Source: Nitrosopumilaceae archaeon (GTDB taxonomy: Archaea > Thermoproteota > Nitrososphaeria > Nitrososphaerales > Nitrosopumilaceae). Taken from it: DNA of 48,843 nucleotides. The stretch lies in the NCBI GenBank assembly GCA_005798405.1, contig SYJQ01000006.1, forward strand, positions 107,486 through 156,328, in the 5' to 3' direction. Of this stretch, positions 24,827 to 34,196 are shown one piece after another (position 1 is the stretch's first letter; the number at the start of each line of letters is the position of its first letter). Position numbers and translations under genes: made by a program. Under the pieces are notes generated by a model. The model saw only the letters and a program-made list of their open reading frames with translations. It ran no database searches and had not been told where the DNA came from.

Positions 24827-26014
24827 GTGGAATATCGGTTACGTTTAGCAAAAAGAATGCTATTTAACAAAAAAGGAAGTCTAATTGGTGCAGTTTTAGC
24901 TGTAACAATTGGAATTTTAGTAATTCATGTTAATTTTGTAATTTTTCAGGGATTGTTTGACGCAATTGTTAGAGATATCTCAAATTATAGAAACGGCGAT
25001 ATTCTAATTACAGATGAACAAGATTATATCGATAAATCAGATCAAGCATTAGTTAATTGGTTTGAAAGAATTCCCTATGTAGAAGCGGCTACTCCGCGGT
25101 TGTCATCGACGGCGTCAATTAACATGACAAAATTTGGTACATTACATGAAGAAACCAGAATCCCAATTGTAGGAGTTGATCCATTACGAGATATTAGAGC
25201 TTCTACAGTTCATGAAACTGTATCTGATGGACAATATGTTTTTTCAAGAAATTCTATTGTATTAGGTTCTAATGTAGCAAGAGATCTTGGTGGTGCTCAA
25301 GTAGGTGATAGTCTAAAATTAAAAATTGTTGATAGATATGGACAAGATCAAATCAAAAGACTTGTAGTTACTGGAATAGCAAAATCCCCTGGTGGTCAAG
25401 GCTTTGATTACAGTGTAGTTGTTCATATTGATACTTTACGAGATTTAATGAACAGAGATGGCGATACAGGTTCAATTATGGTAAAATTAAATGATCCATC
25501 TAAAGCCAGTGATGTAAAAAATTTCTTTCTAGCTGCCTTTCCTAATGATGATTTCATTGCAGAAACAATAGAAGAATCTGCTGAAGAACAACTAGCAGGA
25601 TTTAGATCTGGGATTGCAATGATTAACATGATTGGATATTTTGGAATGATGTCATCAGCTTTTGCTATTGTTACAATTCAAATGATGTTAGTTAATGGAA
25701 AAACTAGAGAAATAGGTGTAATGAGATCAATAGGTGCAACAAGAAAAGACATTCTGATTATTTTTATTTTCCAAGGGATGATAATTGGTGCAATTGGTGC
25801 TGGTGTTGGAACTGCAGCAGGATTAGGCTATACATTTTATGCAAAGGAAACTAAAATGTCTTTCAACAATAGTCTCCCTCTAGAAGTGAGCTACAATTGG
25901 GAAAAAATTATTCAGACTGCTATATTGTCATTTATTTTAGCAATAATTGCTTCATTATATCCATCGTATAGGGCAACTAAATTATTACCAGTGGAGGCGA
26001 TGAGAACTGTCTAA
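24827..26014 (+). CDS. MacB/FtsX-like ABC transporter permease
   Basis: This 395-residue protein starts at GTG 24827. An N-terminal helix (about 14-36) precedes a large outer MacB-type domain (about 40-250, with GTLHEETRIPIVGVDPLR). Three C-terminal helices (about 265-390) include the conserved FtsX pattern KTREIGVMRSIGATRKDIL and the terminal YPSYRATKLLPVEAMR. Such permeases couple ATP use to mechanical transport, lipoprotein handling or export. It is the first gene of a three-gene operon with the ATPase and a secreted anchored protein. Confidence 0.9.
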   Translation: MEYRLRLAKRMLFNKKGSLIGAVLAVTIGILVIHVNFVIFQGLFDAIVRDISNYRNGDILITDEQDYIDKSDQALVNWFERIPYVEAATPRLSSTASINMTKFGTLHEETRIPIVGVDPLRDIRASTVHETVSDGQYVFSRNSIVLGSNVARDLGGAQVGDSLKLKIVDRYGQDQIKRLVVTGIAKSPGGQGFDYSVVVHIDTLRDLMNRDGDTGSIMVKLNDPSKASDVKNFFLAAFPNDDFIAETIEESAEEQLAGFRSGIAMINMIGYFGMMSSAFAIVTIQMMLVNGKTREIGVMRSIGATRKDILIIFIFQGMIIGAIGAGVGTAAGLGYTFYAKETKMSFNNSLPLEVSYNWEKIIQTAILSFILAIIASLYPSYRATKLLPVEAMRTV

Positions 26015-26711
26015 AGTACTTGAAATTAGTAATTTGAGTAAAATTTACGGCTCAGGAGAAAATAAGGTAAAAGCATTAGATAATGTGTCATTTTCAATTG
26101 AAAAAGGAGAATTTGTATTAATTGTAGGCAGCTCAGGTTCAGGAAAATCCACATTACTTAACATGATAGGACTCTTAGATCGTCCAACAAACGGTAAGGT
26201 CTTCATTGATGGAACAGATACGACAAATCTGACTGATAGTAAAATCTCATCGTTTAGAAACAAAAAATTAGGATTCATTTTTCAATTCTCAAATCTTTTA
26301 ACTGATCTGACTGTTCTTGAAAATGTATTATTGCCAAGAGAAATCGCAGGAACTACTGATTCTGCGGAAAAAAATGCAAGAGAATTATTAAAATCAGTTG
26401 GATTAGAAGATCAAATTAACAAAAGAGCAAATAAAATATCTGGTGGACAAGCACAAAGAGCAGCAATTGCAAGAGGATTGATAAACAATCCCTCAATTGT
26501 TTTAGCTGATGAACCAACAGGAAATTTAGACTCTGTTACATCTGAAAAAATAGTTCAATTAATGAAATCTATGGCAAAAAATCTACATCAAACATTCATT
26601 GTTGTTACCCATGATAGAGAACATTTTGGAGATGTAGATAGAGTGATTACAATTAAAGACGGAAAAGCATTTGAAGGAAATTTACCATCTGAGATGGAGG
26701 TTTTAGCATGA
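26007..26711 (+). CDS. ABC transporter ATP-binding protein (LolD/MacB type)
   Basis: The NBD has Walker A GSSGSGKST, Q-loop FQFSNLL, signature ISGGQAQRAAIARGL, Walker B IVLADEPTGNLD and the H-loop VVTHD, the hallmarks of MacB/LolD-type ATPases. The first usable ATG/GTG/TTG is TTG 26034, which would begin MSKIYG and remove the first strand. The in-frame codons upstream encode SKVLEISNLSKIYG, the usual NBD beginning, reachable from CTG 26007. That CTG overlaps the permease stop by 8 bases. I therefore place the start at 26007. The 3' end overlaps the next gene by 4 bases. Confidence 0.9.
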   Translation: MSKVLEISNLSKIYGSGENKVKALDNVSFSIEKGEFVLIVGSSGSGKSTLLNMIGLLDRPTNGKVFIDGTDTTNLTDSKISSFRNKKLGFIFQFSNLLTDLTVLENVLLPREIAGTTDSAEKNARELLKSVGLEDQINKRANKISGGQAQRAAIARGLINNPSIVLADEPTGNLDSVTSEKIVQLMKSMAKNLHQTFIVVTHDREHFGDVDRVITIKDGKAFEGNLPSEMEVLA

Positions 26712-28012
26712 TAAATTATAAAATTTTACTTTCATTAACAATATTGTTTCTTATTCCGTTAATTACTGATAATTCATTTGCTCAAATTAAATCTGGTGGG
26801 TTTGGTCAATCTCCATTTGAAAGAGAGTTTGGAGATGTAAAATTACTTGATGCTTATTTTGGAACAATTGACGAGAAAATTGAGATTGATCCTGGTGATG
26901 AAAATGTGCCGTTTACAGTAGTATTTGCAAATGTAGGAACACAAGATATCACTGGAATCAAAGGACAACTATCACTTCCTCTAGGATTTTCTTCAGCAGA
27001 TGGCCCTGGTTCACTCGTAATTGCCGATAGTGATTCTAATTCTTTAGCGGGTGATAATTTCCACCTAACATTTTATGTTAACATTGATAAAAATACCAAA
27101 ATTCAACAATACCCAGGTACAGTTAAAGTCGATTACTCTAGATTACGAGAATCTGGAGTGAGAACGTCTTTTTCTGATTTTAACTTTAAAATTACTGGTG
27201 ACAGTATAATCAATGTTAAAGCATTAAATCCATTTCTTACATCTCTGAAATTAAATAATGTAGTAATTGAGATTTCAAACGATGGAACAGCACCAATTTC
27301 TAGCGTTGATATAGTAGCTACAAATACTCAAACAGAACTTGCATCAACATCTTCATCAACTACCAATGTAGAAAATGTGGTAATTTTAGAATCAAATTGG
27401 GATATTGGAAACATTGCAGCAAAATCTTCTAGATATCTCACAGCTACAGTATACGTACCAGAAAATCTCAAAGCCGATACTTTACGAATTCCATTATCTA
27501 TCAAATTTTATAATGCACACGGTGATCTTCAAACTGTTTCTAAAATTGTTGATTTTTACATTAAGGGATTGATTGATCTTTCCATATATGATATTGAAGT
27601 AATTGAATTATCTGGCAAACAAATGGTTGTCGGAGAAATAATTAATGAAGGAAATGAAAATGCGTTATTTGGTTTTGTAACTTTGGAATCATTAGGTGAT
27701 TCAAACATCAAAAACCAAACTCAATTTATTGATGAAGTGGAAACTGATTCTCCAGTCCCATTTAACATTCCACTAGAATTTGATGGTGAGCCACGATATG
27801 GAGAACATGATATTAGACTTACTGTAAGATACAAAGACAGTATCAGAGATGAGATATTTCTCGCACATAATGCCACGATATTTGTAAAAGAACCACCAAA
27901 AATTCAATCTGGAAATGATTTACAACTAATAATTATTCCAATAATAATAGCAGTAGCAATAGGAGTCTATGTTATTCGTAGGCGTAAAAAATCAAAAATT
28001 CAGACTAACTGA
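26708..28012 (+). CDS. Secreted, membrane-anchored beta-sandwich protein of the ABC operon
   Basis: This 434-residue protein has a signal peptide (about 1-25, ending NSFAQ). Several S-layer/CARDB-like beta domains follow (strands such as VPFTVVFANVGTQDI and VVIEISNDGTAPISS), then a C-terminal membrane helix (about 405-425, IIPIIIAVAIGVYVIRRRKK). It overlaps the ATPase gene by 4 bases (ATGA), so it belongs to the same transporter. It may take the place of the MacA-like extracytoplasmic partner. The substrate is unknown. Confidence 0.8.
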   Translation: MINYKILLSLTILFLIPLITDNSFAQIKSGGFGQSPFEREFGDVKLLDAYFGTIDEKIEIDPGDENVPFTVVFANVGTQDITGIKGQLSLPLGFSSADGPGSLVIADSDSNSLAGDNFHLTFYVNIDKNTKIQQYPGTVKVDYSRLRESGVRTSFSDFNFKITGDSIINVKALNPFLTSLKLNNVVIEISNDGTAPISSVDIVATNTQTELASTSSSTTNVENVVILESNWDIGNIAAKSSRYLTATVYVPENLKADTLRIPLSIKFYNAHGDLQTVSKIVDFYIKGLIDLSIYDIEVIELSGKQMVVGEIINEGNENALFGFVTLESLGDSNIKNQTQFIDEVETDSPVPFNIPLEFDGEPRYGEHDIRLTVRYKDSIRDEIFLAHNATIFVKEPPKIQSGNDLQLIIIPIIIAVAIGVYVIRRRKKSKIQTN

Positions 28013-28059
28013 GAATCAAATTTTAAATTAGAAAAATAGAAAACTAAGATTGATTCAAA

Positions 28060-28392
28060 ATGAGATTAACTATTATTGTGTTGATTGCCATCTTGGTTAT
28101 TGGAACTACTATAATTTCTCTCGGATACATTACTAATCAGAAATATGTTCAAATAATTGAAAAATCTGATCCATATGAAAAATTACAAAACTACAAAGAA
28201 GAACTAGAAAAAATTAACCAATATAACCAACAGTTACTTTCTGAGTTAGAAGTCAAAATAACTAACTCTGATAATGATCATTTAGAACAACTAAACCAAG
28301 AGATCGAAGTACTAAAACGTGTAATTAATGATAATAAAGTAGAACTTGAACAAGTAGTAGCAAAATTATCTGCAATGGAATCAAAACCATGA
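28060..28392 (+). CDS. Small membrane protein with coiled coil
   Basis: This 110-residue protein has one N-terminal membrane helix (about 3-25, LTIIVLIAILVIGTTIISLG). A long coiled coil runs to the C-terminus (YEKLQNYKEELEKINQYNQQ, EVLKRVINDNKVELEQVV). It begins 48 bases after the ABC operon's last stop on the same strand and may be part of that transcript. The expected topology is a membrane anchor with a rod-like soluble part. It is not a recognisable family. Confidence 0.65.
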   Translation: MRLTIIVLIAILVIGTTIISLGYITNQKYVQIIEKSDPYEKLQNYKEELEKINQYNQQLLSELEVKITNSDNDHLEQLNQEIEVLKRVINDNKVELEQVVAKLSAMESKP

Positions 28393-28477
28393 CATTATTT
28401 TATTAATTTCTAATTCCCTATTTTGGGACATTTGCATTATTGTTATATGATTATGTTAAGATAGTGTGAATAAGGTT

Positions 28478-28546
28478 ATGGCAAAAGGCATGTTTCTCTT
28501 TCTAGCAGGATGTATCGTGGGATTCATAACAACACCTCTTCTCTGA
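28478..28546 (+). CDS. Possible 22-residue single-helix membrane micro-protein
   Basis: Reading from ATG 28478 gives MAKGMFLFLAGCIVGFITTP and a short LL end, a single hydrophobic helix. An in-frame GTG at 28466 would add MNKV. A TATA-like GTTATATG lies upstream at 28442-28449. The hydrophobicity and the promoter are suggestive, but a peptide this short can arise by chance in AT-rich DNA. Confidence 0.4.
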   Translation: MAKGMFLFLAGCIVGFITTPLL

Positions 28547-28593
28547 TTATTTTTGATTCCTAAATTCATATACTTAGAAAAAAACAAAAATCA

Positions 28594-28797
28594 TTGCAAA
28601 TTCATCAAAAATTAACCATTGTCGGTGTAATTCTACTCATAGCTACATACGTAATCTCAAATTATCATGAAATGGATCATCCTGGAGTCGGATTCAACTA
28701 TGCTTATCTCACTGGAATTTCTATGTTGATTGTATTCATTACAAGTTTTGTATTATTTGGTAAGGATAGACTAAAAGAATCAAAATCTAAAAAATGA
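28594..28797 (+). CDS. Small two-helix membrane protein
   Basis: This 67-residue protein starts at TTG 28594. A TATA-like ATATACTT about 20-27 bases upstream supports this leaderless start. Two hydrophobic segments lie at about 7-23 and 36-58, separated by a histidine- and proline-containing loop (YHEMDHPGVGFNY). A basic C-terminal tail (KDRLKESKSKK) suggests it faces the cytoplasm. No family is recognised. Confidence 0.6.
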   Translation: MQIHQKLTIVGVILLIATYVISNYHEMDHPGVGFNYAYLTGISMLIVFITSFVLFGKDRLKESKSKK

Positions 28798-28864
28798 ATT
28801 CTTGACAAGTGTGAAAAAGATACTAATTTTCTATTTTTGTTATGGCTAAGATTATAAGCAAATA

Positions 28865-29257
28865 ATGGATCTTGCGTTCATGATAAGAGATGAAATTGAA
28901 GTACCAAAGGAATTACGAGAATTTATGCTTGAATGTGCAGAAGAGACTCAACTTGGGCAAAAAAATGGTGCAAAAAGACAATTTCGATATGGTAATTTAC
29001 ACATTAGGGAATATGACGATAAATTTCTAGTTCATACTGATAGAGTTGATCCTAGAAAAGATCCTATCGGTCATTTAGTTTATGATGCTCCAGAAATTTT
29101 GATTGGACTAACATGCTCAATTATTAGTGGTTCAGAAATTGCAAAAAAATTTCTAAATAAATCAAACAAGTCAACCAAATCTATTCTTCTGTCTTCTATT
29201 GTTGCAGGATATGTTGGATATGTTGCAACTAAAAAAATCAAAAAATATTTAGAATAA
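28865..29257 (+). CDS. Small partner protein upstream of the UbiB-like kinase
   Basis: This 130-residue protein has a soluble N-terminal half (about 1-75, with IEVPKELREFMLECAEETQL and YGNLHIREYDD). One hydrophobic helix region follows (about 78-122), then the basic tail KKIKKYLE. The stop is two bases before the ATG of the UbiB-like kinase gene, a spacing typical of translational coupling, so the two products probably work together. The family is not recognised. A role as adaptor or membrane partner of the kinase is inference. Confidence 0.6.
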   Translation: MDLAFMIRDEIEVPKELREFMLECAEETQLGQKNGAKRQFRYGNLHIREYDDKFLVHTDRVDPRKDPIGHLVYDAPEILIGLTCSIISGSEIAKKFLNKSNKSTKSILLSSIVAGYVGYVATKKIKKYLE

Positions 29258-29259
29258 CA

Positions 29260-30810
29260 ATGTCTACTGTAAGAACAATTCAGATATTCATTAAATTACT
29301 TCCTTCAATTATGGCATTACGAAAAGACAGAAGAAAATGGGTAAAAAAAGAAGGTAAAGATGTTGATTTAGAAAAATATCGCAAAAATGCACGTAAAGTT
29401 CTAAACACTTTCATTTCATTAGGACCTGTTTACATAAAATTAGGACAATGGCTTTCATCACGTGCTGATATTTTACCGCAACCATACTTAGAAGAACTTG
29501 CTAAACTACAAGATGATGTTCCATCAGCTCCATTTGATCAGGTAAAACCAATAATTGAAAATGACATAGGACCAATTAATGAAAAATTTGATAGCATAGA
29601 TCCACATCCTATTTCTGGTGCATCTCTAGGTCAGGTTTATCGTGGAAAAATTTCTGGTCAAGAAATTGTTGTTAAAGTAAAAAGACCAGGAATTGAAAAA
29701 ACGGTTGAGGAAGATCTTAAAGTCTTAAAAAAAATTCTTCCTACGGCATTAAGATTTGTAGATCCGAACCTGCGTTTTTCTGCAAGAGCCATGCTTTCTC
29801 AATTTATTGAAACAATTCATGAGGAAATGGATTATACGATTGAATCATCAAATCTAAAAAAAATCAAACATGATATGAAAAAAAGCAACATAGTTGTTCC
29901 TTTGGTTTATGATGATTATTCTTCAAAAAATGTTCTTACTATGGAATATCTTCCTGGAATCAAAATCACTAACATAGAGGCACTTGATGAGAAGGGAATT
30001 GATAGGCAAAAACTAGTAGTTGATGTTCATAAGGTCTTTTTTACCATGCTTTTACGCCATTCACTATTTCACGCTGATCCTCATCCTGGAAACATTTCAG
30101 TAACTGATGATGGGAAACTCATCCTATACGACTATGGAATGGTTGGCCGGTTAGACAATGAAACTCGATTAAGACTAATCAGACTTTACCTTGCTTTAGT
30201 TGAGAAAGATCCTCCAAGAACTGTTAATGCAATGGCTGACCTCGGAATGTTAACTCCTGATTTTAATCGATCAGTAATTGAAAAAGGAATAGAATTAGCT
30301 GTTCAAGCAATGCATGGAAAAAAACCAGATGAAATGGAAGTACAAAGTTTAATGGAACTTGCAAATAAAACAATGAGTAGATTCCCATTTGTTCTTCCAA
30401 AGAATCTAGCATTATACATGAGAATGGCATCAATCATTGAAGGAATTTATAAAACACATAAAGTTGATTTTAAATTTGTTAAAGTATTAAGAGAAATTTT
30501 AGAAGAAGAACATTTGATTAAAGATGCATATATTGAAGAACTAAAATATTCTTTTCAGAGATTTGCAAAATCAATTGATGCTACTATTTCAATTGCACCA
30601 GAACTCAAAAAATTTATTGATGAAAACAGATCTATTCAACTCTTAAATGCTAAACCAAAATCTAATGTTTTACTTTCTGGAAGTATTCTTTCATCTGCAA
30701 TATTTGTAGGCTCTACTGTTTTGTATACATCAAATGAGTCATTAGGAATTACTGGAATTATAAGTTCTTTAATTATAATGATCGTCTTTACAATCTTTCG
30801 AAAACATTGA
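29260..30810 (+). CDS. UbiB/AarF (ADCK)-type atypical kinase
   Basis: This 516-residue protein has the ADCK signature YIKLGQWLSSRADILP (KxGQ near residue 60) and the alanine-rich-loop equivalent SGASLGQVYRGK. It also has the catalytic lysine strand EIVVKVKRPG, HADPHPGN, and the metal-binding LYDYGMVG (DYG in place of DFG). Two C-terminal membrane helices follow (about 468-512). Family members bind and sometimes hydrolyse ATP and support quinone biosynthesis or lipid transport at membranes. It is coupled to the small gene at 28865 and ends against the convergent Hsp20 gene. Confidence 0.93.
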   Translation: MSTVRTIQIFIKLLPSIMALRKDRRKWVKKEGKDVDLEKYRKNARKVLNTFISLGPVYIKLGQWLSSRADILPQPYLEELAKLQDDVPSAPFDQVKPIIENDIGPINEKFDSIDPHPISGASLGQVYRGKISGQEIVVKVKRPGIEKTVEEDLKVLKKILPTALRFVDPNLRFSARAMLSQFIETIHEEMDYTIESSNLKKIKHDMKKSNIVVPLVYDDYSSKNVLTMEYLPGIKITNIEALDEKGIDRQKLVVDVHKVFFTMLLRHSLFHADPHPGNISVTDDGKLILYDYGMVGRLDNETRLRLIRLYLALVEKDPPRTVNAMADLGMLTPDFNRSVIEKGIELAVQAMHGKKPDEMEVQSLMELANKTMSRFPFVLPKNLALYMRMASIIEGIYKTHKVDFKFVKVLREILEEEHLIKDAYIEELKYSFQRFAKSIDATISIAPELKKFIDENRSIQLLNAKPKSNVLLSGSILSSAIFVGSTVLYTSNESLGITGIISSLIIMIVFTIFRKH

Positions 30811-31194
30811 CTATTCTATTGAAATATCTTTTCCATGTTTTTTAACAGGAATTGTAATTGTTAACACACCATGTTCATATTTTGCAGAACTTACTTCATC
30901 TCCAAGATCAATTGGCAATCTAATTTTCTTATCTATTATGTTTGGTCTTTGATTACAGATTATGTTATGATTTTTTTCATTAGTAATTTCTTTACATGCC
31001 TGAATGGAAAGAACATTTCCATCAAGTGATAATTTGATGTCTTTTTTTAAAAAACCTGGCAAGTCAATTAATAATGTTAATTTTTCATTATCCAAATACA
31101 TATCCATGGGAGGTAAAACAAATTCATAAAATTCTCTTGATTTATTCCCAATTTCTTTTATCATTTCTTTTGCCATGGATTTTACTAGCCCCAT
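30811..31194 (-). CDS. Small heat-shock protein (Hsp20/alpha-crystallin)
   Basis: This 127-residue protein has a short helical N-terminus, then the alpha-crystallin domain: MDMYLDNEKLTLLIDLPGF, then LDGNVLSIQACKE, and the near-invariant GVLTITIPVKKHG at the end. It holds unfolded proteins in an ATP-independent way, usually as oligomers. Its stop codon directly abuts the stop of the convergent UbiB-like gene. It lacks a clear C-terminal IXI motif; the nearest is DISIE at the terminus. Confidence 0.9.
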   Translation of the reverse strand: MGLVKSMAKEMIKEIGNKSREFYEFVLPPMDMYLDNEKLTLLIDLPGFLKKDIKLSLDGNVLSIQACKEITNEKNHNIICNQRPNIIDKKIRLPIDLGDEVSSAKYEHGVLTITIPVKKHGKDISIE

Positions 31195-31271
31195 TTTGAG
31201 ATACGTGCTTAATTTTTAGTTATAAACCTTGATAGATTTTTAATCAATTAATTTCATTGGTTTTGTAACTT

Positions 31272-31853
31272 ATGATAATTGTTATTGAGGGTGGAGACCA
31301 AGCAGGAAAGAAAACTCAAACAGCACTATTGGTAAAAGCATTAAAACAAAGAAAAATCAAAACTGCTACATTTAGCTTTCCTGACTATAAAACACCTATT
31401 GGAAAAGAAATTGCAAAATATCTTAATGGTAAGCGAAAATTTCCACCTCAGGTAATTCACTGTCTTTTAGCTGCAAATAGATGGGAGAAATTAAATGAAA
31501 TCTTGATAGCACAATCAAAAAATTCTATTTTGATAATGAATCGCTACTACCAATCTAATCTAATCTATGGGTTGGCAAATGGATTAAAACGTGAATGGCT
31601 AGAAAATTTAGATGCAGGGCTTCCAAAGGCTGATCTTGTTATTTTACTAGATGTAACTCAAAGAGAATCATTTCGTAGAAAAAAAACTAACAGAGATAAA
31701 TTTGAAAAAAATGAAGAATTCCTAAAAAACATATCAAAGATTTATCGAAATATTGCAAAGAGTGAACATTGGAAAATTGTCGATGCATCAAAACCAAAAC
31801 AAGAAGTTCATAAAGATATTTTGAAAATATTTACAAAAAAACTAGGCATATGA
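31272..31853 (+). CDS. tmk: Thymidylate kinase
   Basis: The enzyme phosphorylates dTMP to dTDP. The 193-residue protein has the P-loop EGGDQAGKKTQT, the DR-equivalent in LIMNRYYQSNLIYG, and the LID-type LDVTQRESFRRKKTNRDKFE. The P-loop has KK in place of the usual K-S/T, which is unusual but keeps the essential lysine. The stop overlaps the start of the HD-domain gene by 4 bases. It leads the tmk-HD-pyrH operon, which groups nucleotide enzymes. Confidence 0.9.
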   Translation: MIIVIEGGDQAGKKTQTALLVKALKQRKIKTATFSFPDYKTPIGKEIAKYLNGKRKFPPQVIHCLLAANRWEKLNEILIAQSKNSILIMNRYYQSNLIYGLANGLKREWLENLDAGLPKADLVILLDVTQRESFRRKKTNRDKFEKNEEFLKNISKIYRNIAKSEHWKIVDASKPKQEVHKDILKIFTKKLGI

Positions 31854-33085
31854 AAAAAAATTATTTAGACATAGTTGATCCAATACACGATTTTATTCGT
31901 GTTTATGATTATGAACTAAAAATCATTGATACTCCTATATTTCAAAGACTAAGACGAATACGACAACTCTCTGGTGCTCATTTAACATATCCTGGAGCAC
32001 AACATACTAGATTTGAGCATTCTTTGGGCGTTATGCACATTGCAAGTCAAGCTGGTCAGGCTTTAAATGAAAAAGGAATTTTGAAATCATATGATATAGA
32101 AATTTTGAGACTTGCAGGACTTTTACATGACATAGGTCATGGACCTTTTTCACATCTTTTTGAAGAGGTAATACAACAAAAGAAATTTTCACATGAAGAT
32201 TTTGGAAAAGAAATTATTCTAAAATCTGAAATTGGAGATAGTTTATCAAAAAATGGTTATGATAAAAAATTCATTACAAAAGTAGCATTCGGTGATTCAA
32301 AATCACAATACATGAATGAAATTATTTCAGGAGCATTAAGTGCTGATATGATGGATTACTTGTTAAGAGATGGTTATTTTACTGGCGCAGAGCATGCACA
32401 AATTGATCACAAAAGAATAACACAATCCTTACACGTATATCATAAAAGATTAGCTTTAGAAAAATCGGCACTATATTCTTTTGAATCTATGATGCATTCT
32501 CGCTATCAAATGTTCAAGGCGGTATATTTCCATAAAACAGTAAGAGCTGCTGAAGTCATGCTTTTGGAGGCATTGCGATTATCTGACGATGAATTTGGTT
32601 TTACTTCTTTTAACATTAATGAATATGTAAAACTTACAGACGAATACGTATTATCCAAACTCATTTCATCAAAATCATCTAAATTAAAACGTGCTAGACA
32701 ATTTGCTGAAGATTACCAAAATAGAAAACTGTTAAAATGTGTATTTGAACGAATTTTAACTAGTAGAACCAATTTGGGAAAAGCAAGAACTAATGAGATA
32801 AGAACATCAATATCAAAAAAATCCAAAATTGATGAAAGTGAAATTTTTGTTGATAGCTCTGTTACTCCATCAATTCCACTGGCTCCATCAAAAAATGAAT
32901 CAAAATGTATTATTTTGATTACACATAAGAATGGAAAATCAGCTGCTCAAGAGATGTCTATATCACAAATTCCTGTAGTTTCAGCAATATCTGGTTTTAT
33001 GAATATTCTTAGAGTATACACACATCAAAAGAACAGAAAAAAAGTTGAAATTGCCGCAAAATCAATCCTCGGTGGTTTAAAATAA
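31850..33085 (+). CDS. HD-domain phosphohydrolase (dNTPase-like)
   Basis: This 411-residue protein has the HD motif set: [18 protein letters not shown] (first His), [17 protein letters not shown] (HD pair) and [15 protein letters not shown] (final Asp), which bind the catalytic metals. The layout matches the YdhJ/SAMHD1-like branch that removes triphosphate from dNTPs. It sits between tmk and pyrH with overlapping ends, which suggests a role in the nucleotide pool. Phosphohydrolase activity is secure; the exact substrate is not. Confidence 0.88.
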   Translation: MKKNYLDIVDPIHDFIRVYDYELKIIDTPIFQRLRRIRQLSGAHLTYPGAQHTRFEHSLGVMHIASQAGQALNEKGILKSYDIEILRLAGLLHDIGHGPFSHLFEEVIQQKKFSHEDFGKEIILKSEIGDSLSKNGYDKKFITKVAFGDSKSQYMNEIISGALSADMMDYLLRDGYFTGAEHAQIDHKRITQSLHVYHKRLALEKSALYSFESMMHSRYQMFKAVYFHKTVRAAEVMLLEALRLSDDEFGFTSFNINEYVKLTDEYVLSKLISSKSSKLKRARQFAEDYQNRKLLKCVFERILTSRTNLGKARTNEIRTSISKKSKIDESEIFVDSSVTPSIPLAPSKNESKCIILITHKNGKSAAQEMSISQIPVVSAISGFMNILRVYTHQKNRKKVEIAAKSILGGLK

Positions 33086-33768
33086 TGAAAAAAAGAATTG
33101 TCATTAAACTTTCAGGACGAATTTTTGGTATAGATAATGCAAAAGTACTAAAAGACTATGCCACATTTCTAGTCAAAATTAGTAAGATCTGTCAACCAAT
33201 AGTTATTGCAGGTGGTGGAAATATTGCCAGACATTACATTACTCATGCAAGATCTTCAGGAGCTGATGAATCAACATTAGATGAACTTGGAATAGAAATC
33301 TCTAGATTAAATGCAAAACTCTTGATTTACGCTCTAAAAAATAAAGCGTATTCTCACCCTCCAACAACATTACAAGAAGTAAGACATGCAGTAGACGATG
33401 GTTTGATTGTAGTTACAGGAGGATTACATCCCGGACAAAGCACCAATGGAACAGCTGCACTTATTGCTGAAAAAATTAACGCAGAACAATTTCTTAATGC
33501 CACTGATGTTGATGGTGTTTATGATATGGATCCTAATAAATTCAAAAATGCGAAAAAATTCAAAAGAATTGAACTCAAGAATTTAAGAAATATGCTTGTT
33601 CATGAAGATTCTCTTGCAGGAGGTTATGATCTAATGGATATAGTAGCTCTGAAAATTATTGAGCGATCTAAAATAAAAACACGAATACTAAAAGCTGATA
33701 TCAAAATACTCGAAAAAGCAATCAAGGGAGCAGATGTAGGAACTGAAATAGTTCTATCATCAAAATAG
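33085..33768 (+). CDS. pyrH: Archaeal UMP kinase
   Basis: The enzyme converts UMP to UDP. The 227-residue amino-acid-kinase-fold protein shows [14 protein letters not shown], the [19 protein letters not shown] loop, [16 protein letters not shown], and [13 protein letters not shown], as in archaeal PyrH. Its ATG overlaps the last base of the HD gene (TAATG), so the three genes are tightly coupled. Its stop directly abuts that of the convergent gene at 33769. Confidence 0.94.
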   Translation: MKKRIVIKLSGRIFGIDNAKVLKDYATFLVKISKICQPIVIAGGGNIARHYITHARSSGADESTLDELGIEISRLNAKLLIYALKNKAYSHPPTTLQEVRHAVDDGLIVVTGGLHPGQSTNGTAALIAEKINAEQFLNATDVDGVYDMDPNKFKNAKKFKRIELKNLRNMLVHEDSLAGGYDLMDIVALKIIERSKIKTRILKADIKILEKAIKGADVGTEIVLSSK

Positions 33769-34125
33769 TTACTCTGAAATTTCGTTTTGTACAGTTGAAC
33801 GTTGTTCTGACCAAATCTGAATGTTATTTTCAGGGTACTCTGGAATTCCAGACTCCCTTAATTTCTTATAAATTATCAAGGCTTCTTTTTTTTCCAGTGA
33901 CTTTGATTGCGCCTTTGTAAATCCATCTTTATCTGTTAATATGGTAACATATCCATCAGGTGAATTAATTACTGCAACAAAATCCTCTTCTCCAACTGGC
34001 TGAAATTCACCATTAATTTTTTTTGTAGTCAATGTCAGCATTCCAAATCCTGCAGCTTCAAACATCTTCATTTGTGATTTGCTAGCTCTTTGTTTTCCCT
34101 GTTGAACAGCTTGAAAATACTGCAT
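33769..34125 (-). CDS. Hypothetical soluble protein
   Basis: This 118-residue protein has an amphipathic N-terminal helix (YFQAVQQGKQRASKSQMKMF) and a central beta region (GMLTLTTKKINGEFQPVGEE). Two further strands follow (DGYVTILTDKDG), and then helices and an acidic tail. There are no membrane segments or cysteine pairs. The family is not recognised. It converges on pyrH and is divergent from the LEA-like gene at 34197. Confidence 0.6.
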   Translation of the reverse strand: MQYFQAVQQGKQRASKSQMKMFEAAGFGMLTLTTKKINGEFQPVGEEDFVAVINSPDGYVTILTDKDGFTKAQSKSLEKKEALIIYKKLRESGIPEYPENNIQIWSEQRSTVQNEISE

Positions 34126-34196
34126 AATTCATTTTATTTTTTAATATTATAATAACTATCTCAACATTTAAGATATCTAAAAAATGAGTTAAACTA

